Assembly: GCA_900557365.1 (NCBI GenBank)
Contig: UPXR01000005.1
Coordinates: 1-61,399 of the forward strand
Direction of reading: 5' to 3'
Length of the DNA: 61,399 bases
From: an uncultured Dialister sp.
GTDB lineage: Bacteria; Bacillota_C; Negativicutes; Veillonellales; Dialisteraceae
The notes beneath the pieces are model-generated. The model did not search any database, was not told where the DNA came from, and saw only the letters and a list, made by a program, of their open reading frames with translations. The translations under genes were made by a program, and so were the position numbers. This document shows positions 51,658 through 60,433 of this stretch, piece by piece (positions within the stretch are counted from its first letter, which is position 1; every line of letters starts with the position of its first letter).

Positions 51658-52011
51658 CACTTTTGAAGAAAGTGCCGTGGGAAAGTTCCCTCGTATGAGC
51701 ATCAGAGCCGGGAAAATCTCTATGAAAATGGCTTTTGCGCCCTGCAGATGAACTGCTCCGTTTCCGCCCGCTCACCGATGTGAAATATCCGGACTGGAAA
51801 GCACTGCATCATCCCGGCACGAGAAAATCTGCAAAATAATATGATAACCGATCAAGTCTCAGCCGCGCATTCATACCGGAGGACGAAATTCCGGGGCAAA
51901 GCAAATTTCCGTTCCTGAGGATATACTCCACCAGGCTCCCATAAACAGAGCCTGCTTTTTATAAGTCATCCTGTCCGGTTACAGTATGCCTGACTTGACA
52001 AGTCACTGTAA
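51658..52011 (-). other. Structured leader or small RNA upstream of sstT copy 2
   Basis: About 350 nt between a good promoter and a terminator, without a coding frame that I trust. Several stems are visible, for example CAGGCTC/GAGCCTG, and GGGAA/TTCCC near 51685. I could not match it to a known riboswitch, T-box, 6S RNA or tmRNA. It is either an unrecognised leader element or an independent RNA. Confidence 0.45.
51932..51960 (+). terminator. Plus-strand terminator inside the same region
   Basis: CAGGCTC, a 9-nt loop, GAGCCTG, then CTTTTT on the plus strand. No plus-strand gene precedes it, so it hints at an antisense or divergent small transcript. Confidence 0.5.
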
Positions 52012-52039
52012 TTATAGCAAATCCCCCCTGAAAAGCAAA
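52012..52039 (-). promoter_or_regulatory. Promoter for the sstT copy 2 leader
   Basis: On the minus strand TTGCTT, 16 nt, then TATAAT, with TGC just before the -10. Its -10 box lies at about 52012-52017. Confidence 0.65.
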
Positions 52040-52125
52040 GCAGGCTTCCCGAAATTAACATTTTCCCGCAGACTCATTTGTTCCCTTCGGCCATGTCTGT
52101 CCGGCGCCGGAAAACCCGCTCCGGA

Positions 52126-52773
52126 TCACCGTCCAAAAGCCCCTTTCGTAACCATCCGGATATCGCCGTACCTCTCAATGAAACGGTCCAGATACTGTGC
52201 AGCTTCCGAAAAAACCGCCGCAGGAATCCGTTCTGCAAAAGATTCATTCCACCGGTAGTCCCGGAAAGCCCGGAGAAGCTTCCGTCCTTCTTCCGGCAGG
52301 GACAGCGCTGCTGCCGCTTCTTCCGCTGCCGGGTCCAGTCCCGCCGCAGCCAGCAGCTGCACCGAAGCAGCAAAGGCCGTAACCCGCCGGTTCCGGAAGC
52401 CCGCAGCTGTTCCGGCGGAAAGGAGCGTATACCACACCTGTCCGTCCGGCTGTCCGGGCGGAAGCAGCTTTTCCGCCAGCTCGATCAGGTAGGACCAGTA
52501 AAACAGCTCCTCGTAGGAAAGGCCTGTCGCATCAAAAAGAAGCTGCCCCTCATACTGACAAAGGACGCCCGTCTCCTCCAGACAGGACGCGGTAAACCGA
52601 AGCCGCGCAAACGGCACAATCACGCCGGCTCCGCACCGCTGAAGAACCGCTCTCGGCACGGACAGCCGCATCAGCCCTTCCTCCCGTGAAAAAAGGGAGA
52701 CCCTGCGTCCCCCTTCATTGCCCTTTTTCACCCGGAGAAGAATTCCCTCACTCGTTTTCAGTTTCGGTTTCAT
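52126..52773 (-). CDS. recO: DNA repair protein RecO
   Basis: A 215-residue RecO, which helps load RecA on SSB-coated DNA. The OB-fold start EGILLRVKKGNEGGRRVSLFSREEGLMRLSVPRA fits the family, followed by an all-helical part. It is somewhat shorter than usual RecO and has no zinc-knuckle cysteines. Position after era in the phoH-ybeY-cdd-era block supports the call, though here a CBS protein gene lies between. The start overlaps that gene by 26 nt. Confidence 0.88.
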   Translation of the reverse strand: MKPKLKTSEGILLRVKKGNEGGRRVSLFSREEGLMRLSVPRAVLQRCGAGVIVPFARLRFTASCLEETGVLCQYEGQLLFDATGLSYEELFYWSYLIELAEKLLPPGQPDGQVWYTLLSAGTAAGFRNRRVTAFAASVQLLAAAGLDPAAEEAAAALSLPEEGRKLLRAFRDYRWNESFAERIPAAVFSEAAQYLDRFIERYGDIRMVTKGAFGR

Positions 52774-54094
52774 GCGGCTCCTCCTCACTGACCCGTTCCG
52801 CTTTTACGCGGACGATGCGGAATCCTGCTTTCCGGATTACGGTGAACCGCCAGCCGGAGAATTCCACGGAATCCCCGATTTTCGGCAGTCTCTCCAGATG
52901 GGAAAAGACAAAGCCGCCGATGGTGGTTTCCCCGTTTTCCCCGTCCAGATCAATGGAAAGCGTATCGGAAACATCCTGAAGAATGACCGTCCCGTCAAAT
53001 TCGACGGAGCCGTCTTCCCTTTTCTGGATTTCATACGGGGTCTGGTCCAGGAATTCCGGAATTTCTCCCACCAGTTCCTCCACGAGATCCTTCAGTGCGA
53101 CCATTCCCACCGTGCCGCCGTATTCATCGGCCACCACAGCCATATAGGTCCGGCGGTTCTTCATGAGCTGCAGCAGATTGGCTGCCATCATTGTTTCCGG
53201 CACCACCAGAATTTCCCGCATATTCTTCCGCAGGTTTGCCTTCCCCCGGAGAAGACTTTTCAGGAAATCCTTCACATGGACGAAGCCCACGATTTCATCC
53301 TTGTTTTCCACGCACACCGGATAGCAGGTGTGATTGGCCTTGGAAATGGTCCGGCTGATTTCTATCAGATTCTCATTCAGATCCAGAACAATCATCTCAT
53401 TGCGGGGAATCATGACATCCCGCACCATCAGATCAAAGAAATCAAAGGAATTCTTGATCAGTGTATTTTCCAGCGCATTGAGCCGGCCGCTCCGATGGCT
53501 TTCTTCCACAATGCTCCGGATTTCATCCTCCGAGTAGGTAAATTCCACCTCATTCCGCAGAGGGATATTTTTCCGGGCAAAAATCGTTTTAGTCAGGAAG
53601 AGCCCGGCCCGGATCAGCGGTGCATACAGCCACCGATTCATCCGGATGACCCAGAGATTGGCTGCCAGAATGGGCAGTGCCGATACCAGCGCATGAGAGC
53701 CGGGAATCAGGATTGTAAAGATCCAGTACGCCGCCGCGGACAGAACAGTGAATACTGCCAGCACAGCCCAGAGAATATAAATCCCCGATCCCTCTGCCAG
53801 CAGAAGAAACATCCGGTACAGCACTGCGTCCATTCCTGCCAGGGAAATTCCGAAAAGTGCCCCGTTCACCACAAAGGCGATCTGCGTTCCGGCCAGCACC
53901 GGGCTGGTTTTTTCATAGTAAGGCAGCACCTTTGCAATCAGCGCCGGGTCCTGATCATCGTTGTTCTCGATATATTCCCTTCGCATTCGGGAAAAGGCAA
54001 AATTCACCAGAGTATTCCGATAATTCAGAAAAGCTGATAAAAGTGCGATCACGAGCAGAAAAACGATACTGCTCAGATCGATTTCCGTAAAAAT
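52748..54094 (-). CDS. Hemolysin/CorC-family membrane protein (DUF21-CBS-CorC)
   Basis: A protein of up to 448 residues with an N-terminal DUF21 domain (four membrane stretches), a CBS pair (about 215-335, with MIPRNEMIVLDLNENL and VVADEYGGTVGMVALKDLVEELVGEI) and a C-terminal CorC/HlyC domain. Relatives export magnesium or other divalent cations. The first usual start is GTG at 54052, but it has no ribosome binding site and cuts the first membrane helix. An ATT at 54094, eight nt after GGGAGG, restores the helix IFTEIDLSSIVFLLVIALLS, so I prefer this rare start. Confidence 0.85.
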   Translation of the reverse strand: MFTEIDLSSIVFLLVIALLSAFLNYRNTLVNFAFSRMRREYIENNDDQDPALIAKVLPYYEKTSPVLAGTQIAFVVNGALFGISLAGMDAVLYRMFLLLAEGSGIYILWAVLAVFTVLSAAAYWIFTILIPGSHALVSALPILAANLWVIRMNRWLYAPLIRAGLFLTKTIFARKNIPLRNEVEFTYSEDEIRSIVEESHRSGRLNALENTLIKNSFDFFDLMVRDVMIPRNEMIVLDLNENLIEISRTISKANHTCYPVCVENKDEIVGFVHVKDFLKSLLRGKANLRKNMREILVVPETMMAANLLQLMKNRRTYMAVVADEYGGTVGMVALKDLVEELVGEIPEFLDQTPYEIQKREDGSVEFDGTVILQDVSDTLSIDLDGENGETTIGGFVFSHLERLPKIGDSVEFSGWRFTVIRKAGFRIVRVKAERVSEEEPHETETENE

Positions 54095-54131
54095 AGGTCA
54101 TTCCTCCCATCCGAAAGCAAAAGAGCGTCCG

Positions 54132-55037
54132 TTATTTCCGCTCCTTATATCCCAGTTCCCGAAGAATATAATCCTTATTCTTCCAGTCCTTGGCTACCTT
54201 GACCCAAAGGTCGAGGAAAACCGGAGCGCCGATCAGGTTCTGGATTTCCTCCCGGGCCTCCGCGCCTGCCTCCTTGAGAACGGACCCTTTCTTTCCTATG
54301 ATGATTCGCTTCTGGGATTCCCGTTCCACATAAATGGTGCAGCGGATGTATACCTTTCCGTTTTCTCTTTCGGAAAATTCCTCCGTATACACGCCGATGG
54401 CATGCGGCACCTCTTCCCGGGTGCGGATCAGCAGTTTTTCCCGGACGATTTCCTGTACGATATTCCGTTCCGGCTGATCCGTTACCATATCATCGGGGAA
54501 ATACTTCGGTCCTTCCGGAAGGTATTTCACGAGAATCTTCATGAGCTCATCCAGGTTTTCCCCCGTCTTGGCCGACAGAGGAACGATTTCCGCAAAGTCA
54601 TGAATCTTGCTGTACTGCACGATTTTCTTCAGGATTTCCTCTTTCCGGATCAGGTCCGTCTTGGACAGTCCCAGGATAATCGGCACCTTCCTGTCTTTCA
54701 GAAGAGACAGGATATACCGGTCTCCCGCACCCAGCGGGTCCACGCAGGAGCAGAGGAAGACCACGGCATCCACCTCGTCCAGCGCATCGATCGTGCTCTG
54801 CCGGATGGCCTCGCCGAGCTTGCTCTGCGGCTTGTGCATCCCCGGGGTATCGAGGAAAACCACCTGTGCGCCGTCTCCGTTCCATACGCCGGTGATTTTA
54901 TTTCTCGTCGTCTGCGCATGGGCGGATACAATGGAAATCTTCTCTCCCAAGAGAGCATTCATCAAAGTGGACTTTCCCACATTGGGCCGGCCTACAAGGG
55001 CTACAAACCCGGAATGGAACTTTTCTGTTTCTTTCAT
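54132..55037 (-). CDS. era: GTPase Era
   Basis: Era binds the 3' end of 16S rRNA in 30S maturation. The 301-residue protein has GRPNVGKSTLMN (about 16-27), the switch region TTRNKITGV, DTPGMHKP, SKTD and SAKTG, and a C-terminal KH domain with IIIGKKGSVLKEAGAEARE. Length is normal. Its start overlaps cdd by 4 nt. Confidence 0.98.
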   Translation of the reverse strand: MKETEKFHSGFVALVGRPNVGKSTLMNALLGEKISIVSAHAQTTRNKITGVWNGDGAQVVFLDTPGMHKPQSKLGEAIRQSTIDALDEVDAVVFLCSCVDPLGAGDRYILSLLKDRKVPIILGLSKTDLIRKEEILKKIVQYSKIHDFAEIVPLSAKTGENLDELMKILVKYLPEGPKYFPDDMVTDQPERNIVQEIVREKLLIRTREEVPHAIGVYTEEFSERENGKVYIRCTIYVERESQKRIIIGKKGSVLKEAGAEAREEIQNLIGAPVFLDLWVKVAKDWKNKDYILRELGYKERK

Positions 55038-55447
55038 ATTTTTCCTTTATCTTTCAATCCTTCTTCCGCAAAAGCATGGGGAAGAAGCTCTTCCAATCGA
55101 AATTCCTGATAATCTATCTCCGATCTCGCGGAGAAAATGAGCGGAATGCGGAACTCCGCCAGCCACTGCAGGCAGATGCCGCAGGGCATCGTATAGCTCT
55201 CTTTGCTGCCGCATACTGCCAGCGCCTTAAAATGACGCTTTCCCGCCGCGACGGCACTTCCCAGGGCATTCCGTTCCGCACAGATGCCTGCCGGATAGGA
55301 AACATTTTCCACATTGCAGCCGCTGTAAACCGTGCCGTCCGTGCAGAGCACCGCTGCCCCCACGGGATAGCGGGAGTACGGGGAATAGCTGTTCCTTCCC
55401 GCCGCAAAGGCTGCGGCCAGAAGACATTCCCTTTCGCCGTCAGTCAT
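55034..55447 (-). CDS. cdd: Cytidine deaminase
   Basis: A 137-residue zinc enzyme of pyrimidine salvage. The catalytic CAERNALG (His is replaced by Cys at the first ligand, as in the tetrameric class) and PCGICLQWLAEF zinc motifs are seen, plus YSPYSRYPVGAAV and SGCNVENVSYPAG. The ATG at 55447 overlaps ybeY by 8 nt. Longer readings lie inside ybeY. Confidence 0.97.
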   Translation of the reverse strand: MTDGERECLLAAAFAAGRNSYSPYSRYPVGAAVLCTDGTVYSGCNVENVSYPAGICAERNALGSAVAAGKRHFKALAVCGSKESYTMPCGICLQWLAEFRIPLIFSARSEIDYQEFRLEELLPHAFAEEGLKDKGKI

Positions 55448-55937
55448 GATTTTCTTCCTGCGCCTCCAGAACGCCTTCCGTGGTGAAACGGGTGATGCCG
55501 CACGCAGAAAGAATATCCTCCTCGGCTTTCCGCATGGCTTTCTTTTCCTCCGGGTCATAATGGTCATAGCCCAGGATGTGGAGGAATCCGTGCACGGCCA
55601 GGTAAGCGGTCTCTCTTTCCCGGCTGTGGCCGAATTCTTCTGCCTGTGCCACGGCCCGGTCCAGATTGATCACGATATCGCCCAGTTCCTTTTCCTCCTC
55701 CGGCAGATCATCTCCGCCTTCGTTCAGAGCAAAGGAAAGAACGTCGGTGGGCGCATCCACATCGCGGTATTCCTTATTCAGCTTGTGGATTTCCTCTGCA
55801 TCGCAGATCAGGATGGAAATTTCCGCATCCTCCGGCACCTTCTGGAGCTCTGCTCCTTTTTCCAGCACCGTATGCAGCAGCTTTTCCAGTTCCTCATCAT
55901 AATATTTCATATCACTGTAATTAATCGTGATTTCCAT
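55440..55937 (-). CDS. ybeY: Endoribonuclease YbeY
   Basis: YbeY is a zinc RNase for 16S rRNA 3' end processing and ribosome quality control. The 165-residue protein has the H-x3-H-x5-H zinc motif in VHGFLHILGYDH (about 121-132), RDVDAPTDVLSF and ELGDIVINLDRA. The ATG at 55937 has GGAGGAAATCAAT upstream and overlaps phoH by 17 nt. Confidence 0.97.
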   Translation of the reverse strand: MEITINYSDMKYYDEELEKLLHTVLEKGAELQKVPEDAEISILICDAEEIHKLNKEYRDVDAPTDVLSFALNEGGDDLPEEEKELGDIVINLDRAVAQAEEFGHSRERETAYLAVHGFLHILGYDHYDPEEKKAMRKAEEDILSACGITRFTTEGVLEAQEENHD

Positions 55938-56910
55938 ATTGATTTCCTCCGCTCCTTCGTTTTCCGTCTTTTTCATAAGCGTCGATGATCGCCGCCACCA
56001 GATCGTGACGCACTACATCCTCTTTATTGAAATGAACCCAACCGATGCCTTTGATTCCCTTCAGCACCCGCGCCGCATCGACAAGGCCGCTCTTCACATT
56101 GGGCGGCAGGTCGATCTGAGTCACATCGCCGTTCACCACCATTTTGGAACCGAAGCCCAGGCGGGTCAGGAACATTTTGATCTGCTCCACCGTGGTATTC
56201 TGCGCTTCATCCAGGATGACGAAGGATTTTTCCAGAGTCCGGCCTCTCATGTACGCCAGAGGCGCCACCTCGATCTGATTCTTCTGCTGCAGCCGGAGAA
56301 ATTCCTCCGGTCCGAACATGGACTGCAGTCCGTCAAAAAGCGGCCGCAGGTAGGGATTGACCTTTTCCTGCAGATCCCCCGGAAGGAACCCCAGCTTTTC
56401 CCCCGCTTCCACGGCGGGACGGACCAGGATAATCCGCTGTACATCATGGTTCCGCAGGGCAAAGGCAGCCAGTGCCACCGCCAGGAAAGTTTTCCCCGTT
56501 CCTGCAGGACCGATGCCGAAGGTGATGGAATTCCGGCGGATCGCATCAATATAGAATTTCTGTCCCACCGTACGGGCCCGGATCGGCTCGCCGCTCTTGG
56601 TGAAATTGATGATATCGTCTTCCATTTCCTGCAGAAGGGATTCCTTCCCTTCCAGAATCAGACGGGATACCAGACGCACCTGCCGTTCGGACAGATTGAT
56701 CCGGTTCCGCACCATCCGCCGCAGCTCTCCGACCGCCGCCATGGCTCTGCGGACATTGTCCTCTTCTCCGGAAAGGCGGATCAGATTTCCTCTGCCGAAA
56801 ACGTCGACTTCGAAAACTTCCGCAATGATTTTCAGGTAAGCGCTGTTCCGCTCAAAAATATGGGATGCCTCTTTCGAATCCCCGATGAGTATTTCCTCTT
56901 TGTGTTCCGT
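55921..56910 (-). CDS. PhoH-family ATPase
   Basis: A PhoH-like P-loop protein next to ybeY. Walker A is FGIGPAGTGKTFLAV, Walker B SFVILDEAQNTT, and the C-terminus has VVNGDVTQIDLPPNVKSGLVDA. The reading frame is open and conserved in character upstream of the first ATG (56742): residues IFERNSAYLKIIAEVFEVDVFGRGNLIRLSGEE match the usual N-terminal KH-like domain. No ATG, GTG or TTG lies there; an ACG at 56910 stands about seven nt after GAGAGGAG. I give that as a tentative start (329 residues). Confidence 0.85.
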   Translation of the reverse strand, partial: TEHKEEILIGDSKEASHIFERNSAYLKIIAEVFEVDVFGRGNLIRLSGEEDNVRRAMAAVGELRRMVRNRINLSERQVRLVSRLILEGKESLLQEMEDDIINFTKSGEPIRARTVGQKFYIDAIRRNSITFGIGPAGTGKTFLAVALAAFALRNHDVQRIILVRPAVEAGEKLGFLPGDLQEKVNPYLRPLFDGLQSMFGPEEFLRLQQKNQIEVAPLAYMRGRTLEKSFVILDEAQNTTVEQIKMFLTRLGFGSKMVVNGDVTQIDLPPNVKSGLVDAARVLKGIKGIGWVHFNKEDVVRHDLVAAIIDAYEKDGKRRSGGNQYGNHD

Positions 56911-56975
56911 TTGAGATCTCCTCTCCCGATCGGCTGATCATGACTTATTATAGATACAGAAAAAGTAAACAGGCG

Positions 56976-57944
56976 TCAGTTCTGTTTTTCCGATTCCCTT
57001 CCGGTGAATCTCCGCACCGCCGCACCGTTCCGGTAATCACAGCGGCACCCCTGGGTGATGTTTCTTTCTTCCAGAAGCCGGTCCAGGGCTTCCTTGACTT
57101 CCCACCAGGGCTTTCCGCCGTTGATGCTGAGAACATTCCGGTCCGCTCTTCCCACCAGACGCTGCAGGACGATGTCCGGCCGCAGAAGCGACAGGAAAAG
57201 GCAGACCCTTTCCAGGTATTCCTCCGGAGGAAGGAGCTGCACCTCTCCCCGCTGATACATCCCTGCCAGAGCCGTTCCCTTTACCACATACAGCGAATGG
57301 ATTTTCACTTCCGTCACAGGCAGAACAGACAGCAGCTTTGCCGTCTCCGCCGTGTCCAGACGGTCATCCCAGGGCAGGTCCAGAATGACATGGGTGCAGA
57401 GAGAAAAGCCGTACCGGCCGATGCGGAGCGCCGCATCAATGTACTCTGCCACCCCGTGGCAGCGGTGAATCTTCTGCAGCGTATGCACATTGGACGACTG
57501 AAGCCCCAGCTCGACCGTGACATCCTTGTGATATTTTTCAGACAGCTCCTTCAGGATATCCAGGTACGCATCGCTTATGCAGTCCGGACGGGTCGACACA
57601 TCGATGCCCACCACAGAAGGATAGGCCATTGCCTCCTCCATCCAGGCGCGGAAATCGGAAAGGGCACAGTACGTATTGGTAAAATTCAGAAAATAGGCAA
57701 TGAATTTCTCTGCCTTGTACTTCGGTCCCACATGGGCAATGCTTCTCTCCAGCTGGCGGGAAACGGACAGTCCCACTGCCTTCGTCTCATAATCCGCTCC
57801 GATGGAGCCGCAGAAAATACAGGGCTCCGCCGACAGCGTGCCGTCCCGGTTCGGACAGGTCACCGGCAGCGAAACCGGGATCTTGTACACCTTTTCCCCG
57901 TACTTCCTCTTCAGATAATCGGAATAATTATTGTACCTTTCCAT
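56976..57944 (-). CDS. TIGR01212-family radical SAM protein (YhcC-like)
   Basis: A 322-residue radical SAM protein of the YhcC group. It begins NNYSDYLKRKYGEKVYKIPVSLPVTCPNRDG; the cluster Cys are in CPNRDGTLSAEPCIFCG. Later parts include IGIDVSTRPDC-like VGIDVSTRPDCISD, ELGLQSSN and HVILDLPWDD. Homologues are widespread but the reaction is unclear; some annotations suggest a role near glutamate synthase or tRNA modification. It is a single-gene unit. Confidence 0.9.
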   Translation of the reverse strand: MERYNNYSDYLKRKYGEKVYKIPVSLPVTCPNRDGTLSAEPCIFCGSIGADYETKAVGLSVSRQLERSIAHVGPKYKAEKFIAYFLNFTNTYCALSDFRAWMEEAMAYPSVVGIDVSTRPDCISDAYLDILKELSEKYHKDVTVELGLQSSNVHTLQKIHRCHGVAEYIDAALRIGRYGFSLCTHVILDLPWDDRLDTAETAKLLSVLPVTEVKIHSLYVVKGTALAGMYQRGEVQLLPPEEYLERVCLFLSLLRPDIVLQRLVGRADRNVLSINGGKPWWEVKEALDRLLEERNITQGCRCDYRNGAAVRRFTGRESEKQN

Positions 57945-57978
57945 AAAACTCCTAAATAAAGACTACTAAACCATTTTT

Positions 57979-57984
57979 ATTATA
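57979..57984 (-). promoter_or_regulatory. -10 box for the radical SAM gene
   Basis: TATAAT on the minus strand, about 35 nt before the start. No strong -35 box. Confidence 0.4.
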
Positions 57985-58145
57985 TACCAAAAGGAAAAGC
58001 CCTGCATTTACAGAACGGAAAAGGCTCTGTAAAATAAAGGAAAAGTACGGGCGGGATTCATTTCCTCACCGTGCCTTCCTGCCTGTGCGGAAGCGTGCGG
58101 AGGGAAATCATTCCCGCTCTGTTGCAGAGAAAAGAGAGAACGACC

Positions 58146-60029
58146 ATGATCAAGATCCAGACCTCCCAGCTGGCGGTCCGTCCGGGACAGATCCGGGACA
58201 ATTTCATCGCCGCGGAAGAGGAAATCAGAAAAGCAAAGGAAAACGGAGCAGATCTGCTTGTCCTTCCCGAAATGTGCCTCACAGGATATCTCATCGGAGA
58301 TCTGTGGGACCAGCCGGCCTTTCTCCGGGAATGCGAACGGTACAACCGGAAGCTGGCGGAAGCCGCAAAAGGCATTACTGTCATCTGGGGAAGCTGCGCC
58401 GCAGACTGGACCCGAACGAACGATGACGGCCGCCCCCGGAAATACAATGCGGCCTTTGCCGCACAGGACGGCCGTTTTCTTTGTCCGGAAGGGCAGAGCC
58501 GCCCCTATGCCGTCAAAGCGCTCCTTCCGGAATACCGCTGCTTTGATGACCGGCGGTACTTTACTTCCCTCCGTCAGGAAGCCCAGGAGGGAGGAAAAGA
58601 GCCGAAAGAGCTGCTCGCCCCCTTCCGCATTGCCGTCCGCGGAGAGACCCTTTCCGCAGGCATCCTTCTCTGCGAGGATTCCTGGGATGAGAATTACCGC
58701 TTCTCTCCCATGGAAATCCTGGCCAACCGGGGAGCAGAGCTTTTCTTCAATCTTTCCGCCTCCCCCTTCACGCTCGGGAAAAATGAAAAGCGGCACCGCA
58801 TGCTTTCCGCAGCAGGGCGGAAGCTGCATGTTCCCCTGCTCTATGTGAACCAGCGGGGCATCCAGAACAACGGAAAGGACTGCTATGTTTTTGACGGCAT
58901 GACCGCCGCCTATGACAGAGACGGAAACCTCATCGGCGAAGCCGCTCCCTTTACGGAAGAACGGTCGCTCTTCCTTTTCGATCCCTCCTCTGGAATACTT
59001 TCCCCGGAAAAGCCCATGCCCGCTCACAGGGATGACCTCCTTCTTCCCGCTCTGCGGTACGGCGTATCGGAATTTCTCCGGGCCATCGGCGTTTCCAGAG
59101 TGGTCATCGGCGTTTCCGGCGGGATTGATTCCGCGGTCAATGCTGCGCTGTACCGTTCCGTCCTGCCCGCGGACCGGCTTCTTCTCGTAAACACCCCGAC
59201 CCGGTTCAATTCAGAAACAACAAAAAGCCTTGCGAAAAAGCTGGCTGACAATCTGAAAGCGCCCTACCTGACCATCCCGATCGGAAAATTCATCGACGAA
59301 ACAACAGCTGCTCTGGACGGACTTGCTCCGGGCCGCGGCTGTCCGCCTCTCCGTCTCACCGGATTCATGAAGGAAAATATACAGGCCAGAGACCGAAGCA
59401 GCCGCATCCTTTCCGCCCTTTCCTCCGCCTTCGGAGGCATCTTCACCTGCAATGCCAATAAAGCGGAAATGACCGTGGGCTACAGCACCCTCTACGGCGA
59501 TCTTGCCGGTGCACTGGCTGCCACAGCCGATCTCTGGAAATACCAGGTCTATGAGCTGGGACGGAAGCTGAATGATTTCTTCGGAAAGGAAATGATTCCC
59601 GAAGGCATTTTCACCGTAAAGCCCTCCGCCGAGCTGTCGGAAAACCAGGATATCAGCCGCGGACTGGGGGATCCCCTGATTTATGAATATCATGATTTCC
59701 TCCTCCGCTCCTTCGTAGAGCCCTGGCAGCGGCTGACGCCGGAGGAAATCCTTTCCGCCTATGCGGAAGGCCGTCTGGAGGAAACCATCGGCTGTACCGT
59801 TTCCGTCCGGAATATTTTCCCCGATGCAGCCGCCTTCATTGCCGATCTGGAAAAATGGTGGAACCTTTTCGCCGGTTTTTCCGTCGCCAAGCGCATCCAG
59901 TCCCCGCCGCTCCTTGTGGTCTCCCGCCGTCCTTACGGATATGACCTGCGGGAATCCCAGCTCACCCCCTATTACACCGATGCTTACCTGGCTCTCCGGG
60001 AACAGCTTCTTGCGGCAGCCTCCCGGTAA
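58146..60029 (+). CDS. nadE: Glutamine-dependent NAD+ synthetase
   Basis: A 627-residue two-domain enzyme. The N-terminal nitrilase-type glutaminase has LVLPEMCLTGY (Glu) and GILLCEDSWDEN (Cys), and supplies ammonia to the C-terminal synthetase, which has the PP-loop VIGVSGGIDSAVNAALY (about 321-337), NIQARDRSSRIL and TCNANKAEMTVGYSTLYGD. It makes NAD from nicotinate adenine dinucleotide. The ATG at 58146 starts the conserved IKIQTSQLAVRPG strand. It is on the plus strand with csoR following. Confidence 0.96.
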   Translation: MIKIQTSQLAVRPGQIRDNFIAAEEEIRKAKENGADLLVLPEMCLTGYLIGDLWDQPAFLRECERYNRKLAEAAKGITVIWGSCAADWTRTNDDGRPRKYNAAFAAQDGRFLCPEGQSRPYAVKALLPEYRCFDDRRYFTSLRQEAQEGGKEPKELLAPFRIAVRGETLSAGILLCEDSWDENYRFSPMEILANRGAELFFNLSASPFTLGKNEKRHRMLSAAGRKLHVPLLYVNQRGIQNNGKDCYVFDGMTAAYDRDGNLIGEAAPFTEERSLFLFDPSSGILSPEKPMPAHRDDLLLPALRYGVSEFLRAIGVSRVVIGVSGGIDSAVNAALYRSVLPADRLLLVNTPTRFNSETTKSLAKKLADNLKAPYLTIPIGKFIDETTAALDGLAPGRGCPPLRLTGFMKENIQARDRSSRILSALSSAFGGIFTCNANKAEMTVGYSTLYGDLAGALAATADLWKYQVYELGRKLNDFFGKEMIPEGIFTVKPSAELSENQDISRGLGDPLIYEYHDFLLRSFVEPWQRLTPEEILSAYAEGRLEETIGCTVSVRNIFPDAAAFIADLEKWWNLFAGFSVAKRIQSPPLLVVSRRPYGYDLRESQLTPYYTDAYLALREQLLAAASR

Positions 60030-60083
60030 AAGCCCGGAAAAGAAATCCGCCGCATCCGACAAGCAAAAATGAAAGGAGCTTCC

Positions 60084-60425
60084 ATGGAAATTCATCATCA
60101 CAATCATGAGCAGGAACACATGCACAGCCACGATCACGAGGCATCCCCGCACTCCCATACCCATGACCCGGAAAAGATTCACGCCATCGTGGTCCGTCTT
60201 TCCCGCTCCATCGGCCATCTGGAATCGGTCAGGAAAATGCTGGAAAACGGCAAAGACTGTGCGGACATCCTCATCCAGCTTGCTGCCGTCCGTTCGGAAA
60301 TCAACAACGCCGGAAAGCTTCTCCTGAAGGAGCACATGGAGCACTGCATCGTGGAAGCCGTAGAGGAAAATGACCGGGAAGCCATCGAAAGAATGAACCA
60401 GGCCATTGACCGGTTCATGAAATAA
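60084..60425 (+). CDS. CsoR/RcnR-family metal-sensing repressor with His-rich extension
   Basis: A 113-residue DUF156 regulator. The all-helical body (about 28-113) carries Cys59, His84 and Cys88, with the same 25- and 4-residue spacing as the copper triad of CsoR. Residues 1-27 are an unusual tail with eleven His (HHHNHEQEHMHSHDHEASPHSHTH in part). The body binds DNA until metal binds. No copper ATPase or chaperone is next to it. It follows nadE by 54 nt with AAAGGAG before the ATG. Confidence 0.88.
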   Translation: MEIHHHNHEQEHMHSHDHEASPHSHTHDPEKIHAIVVRLSRSIGHLESVRKMLENGKDCADILIQLAAVRSEINNAGKLLLKEHMEHCIVEAVEENDREAIERMNQAIDRFMK

Positions 60426-60433
60426 ATATTCAT

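Noticed and set aside
51721..51780. GGGCGCAAAAGCC resembling part of a cyclic-di-GMP riboswitch
   Set aside because: The rest of the conserved core (the CACGGGCAAACC and GGTAGCGGGGTTACC parts) is not present.
51658..52011. 6S RNA, tmRNA, RNase P RNA or SRP RNA in the sstT leader
   Set aside because: None of the hallmark sequences (tmRNA tag and T-loop end, SRP GGAAGCAGC, RNase P GAGGAAAGTCC) is seen. A 6S-like fold could not be excluded by eye, but there is no positive sign.
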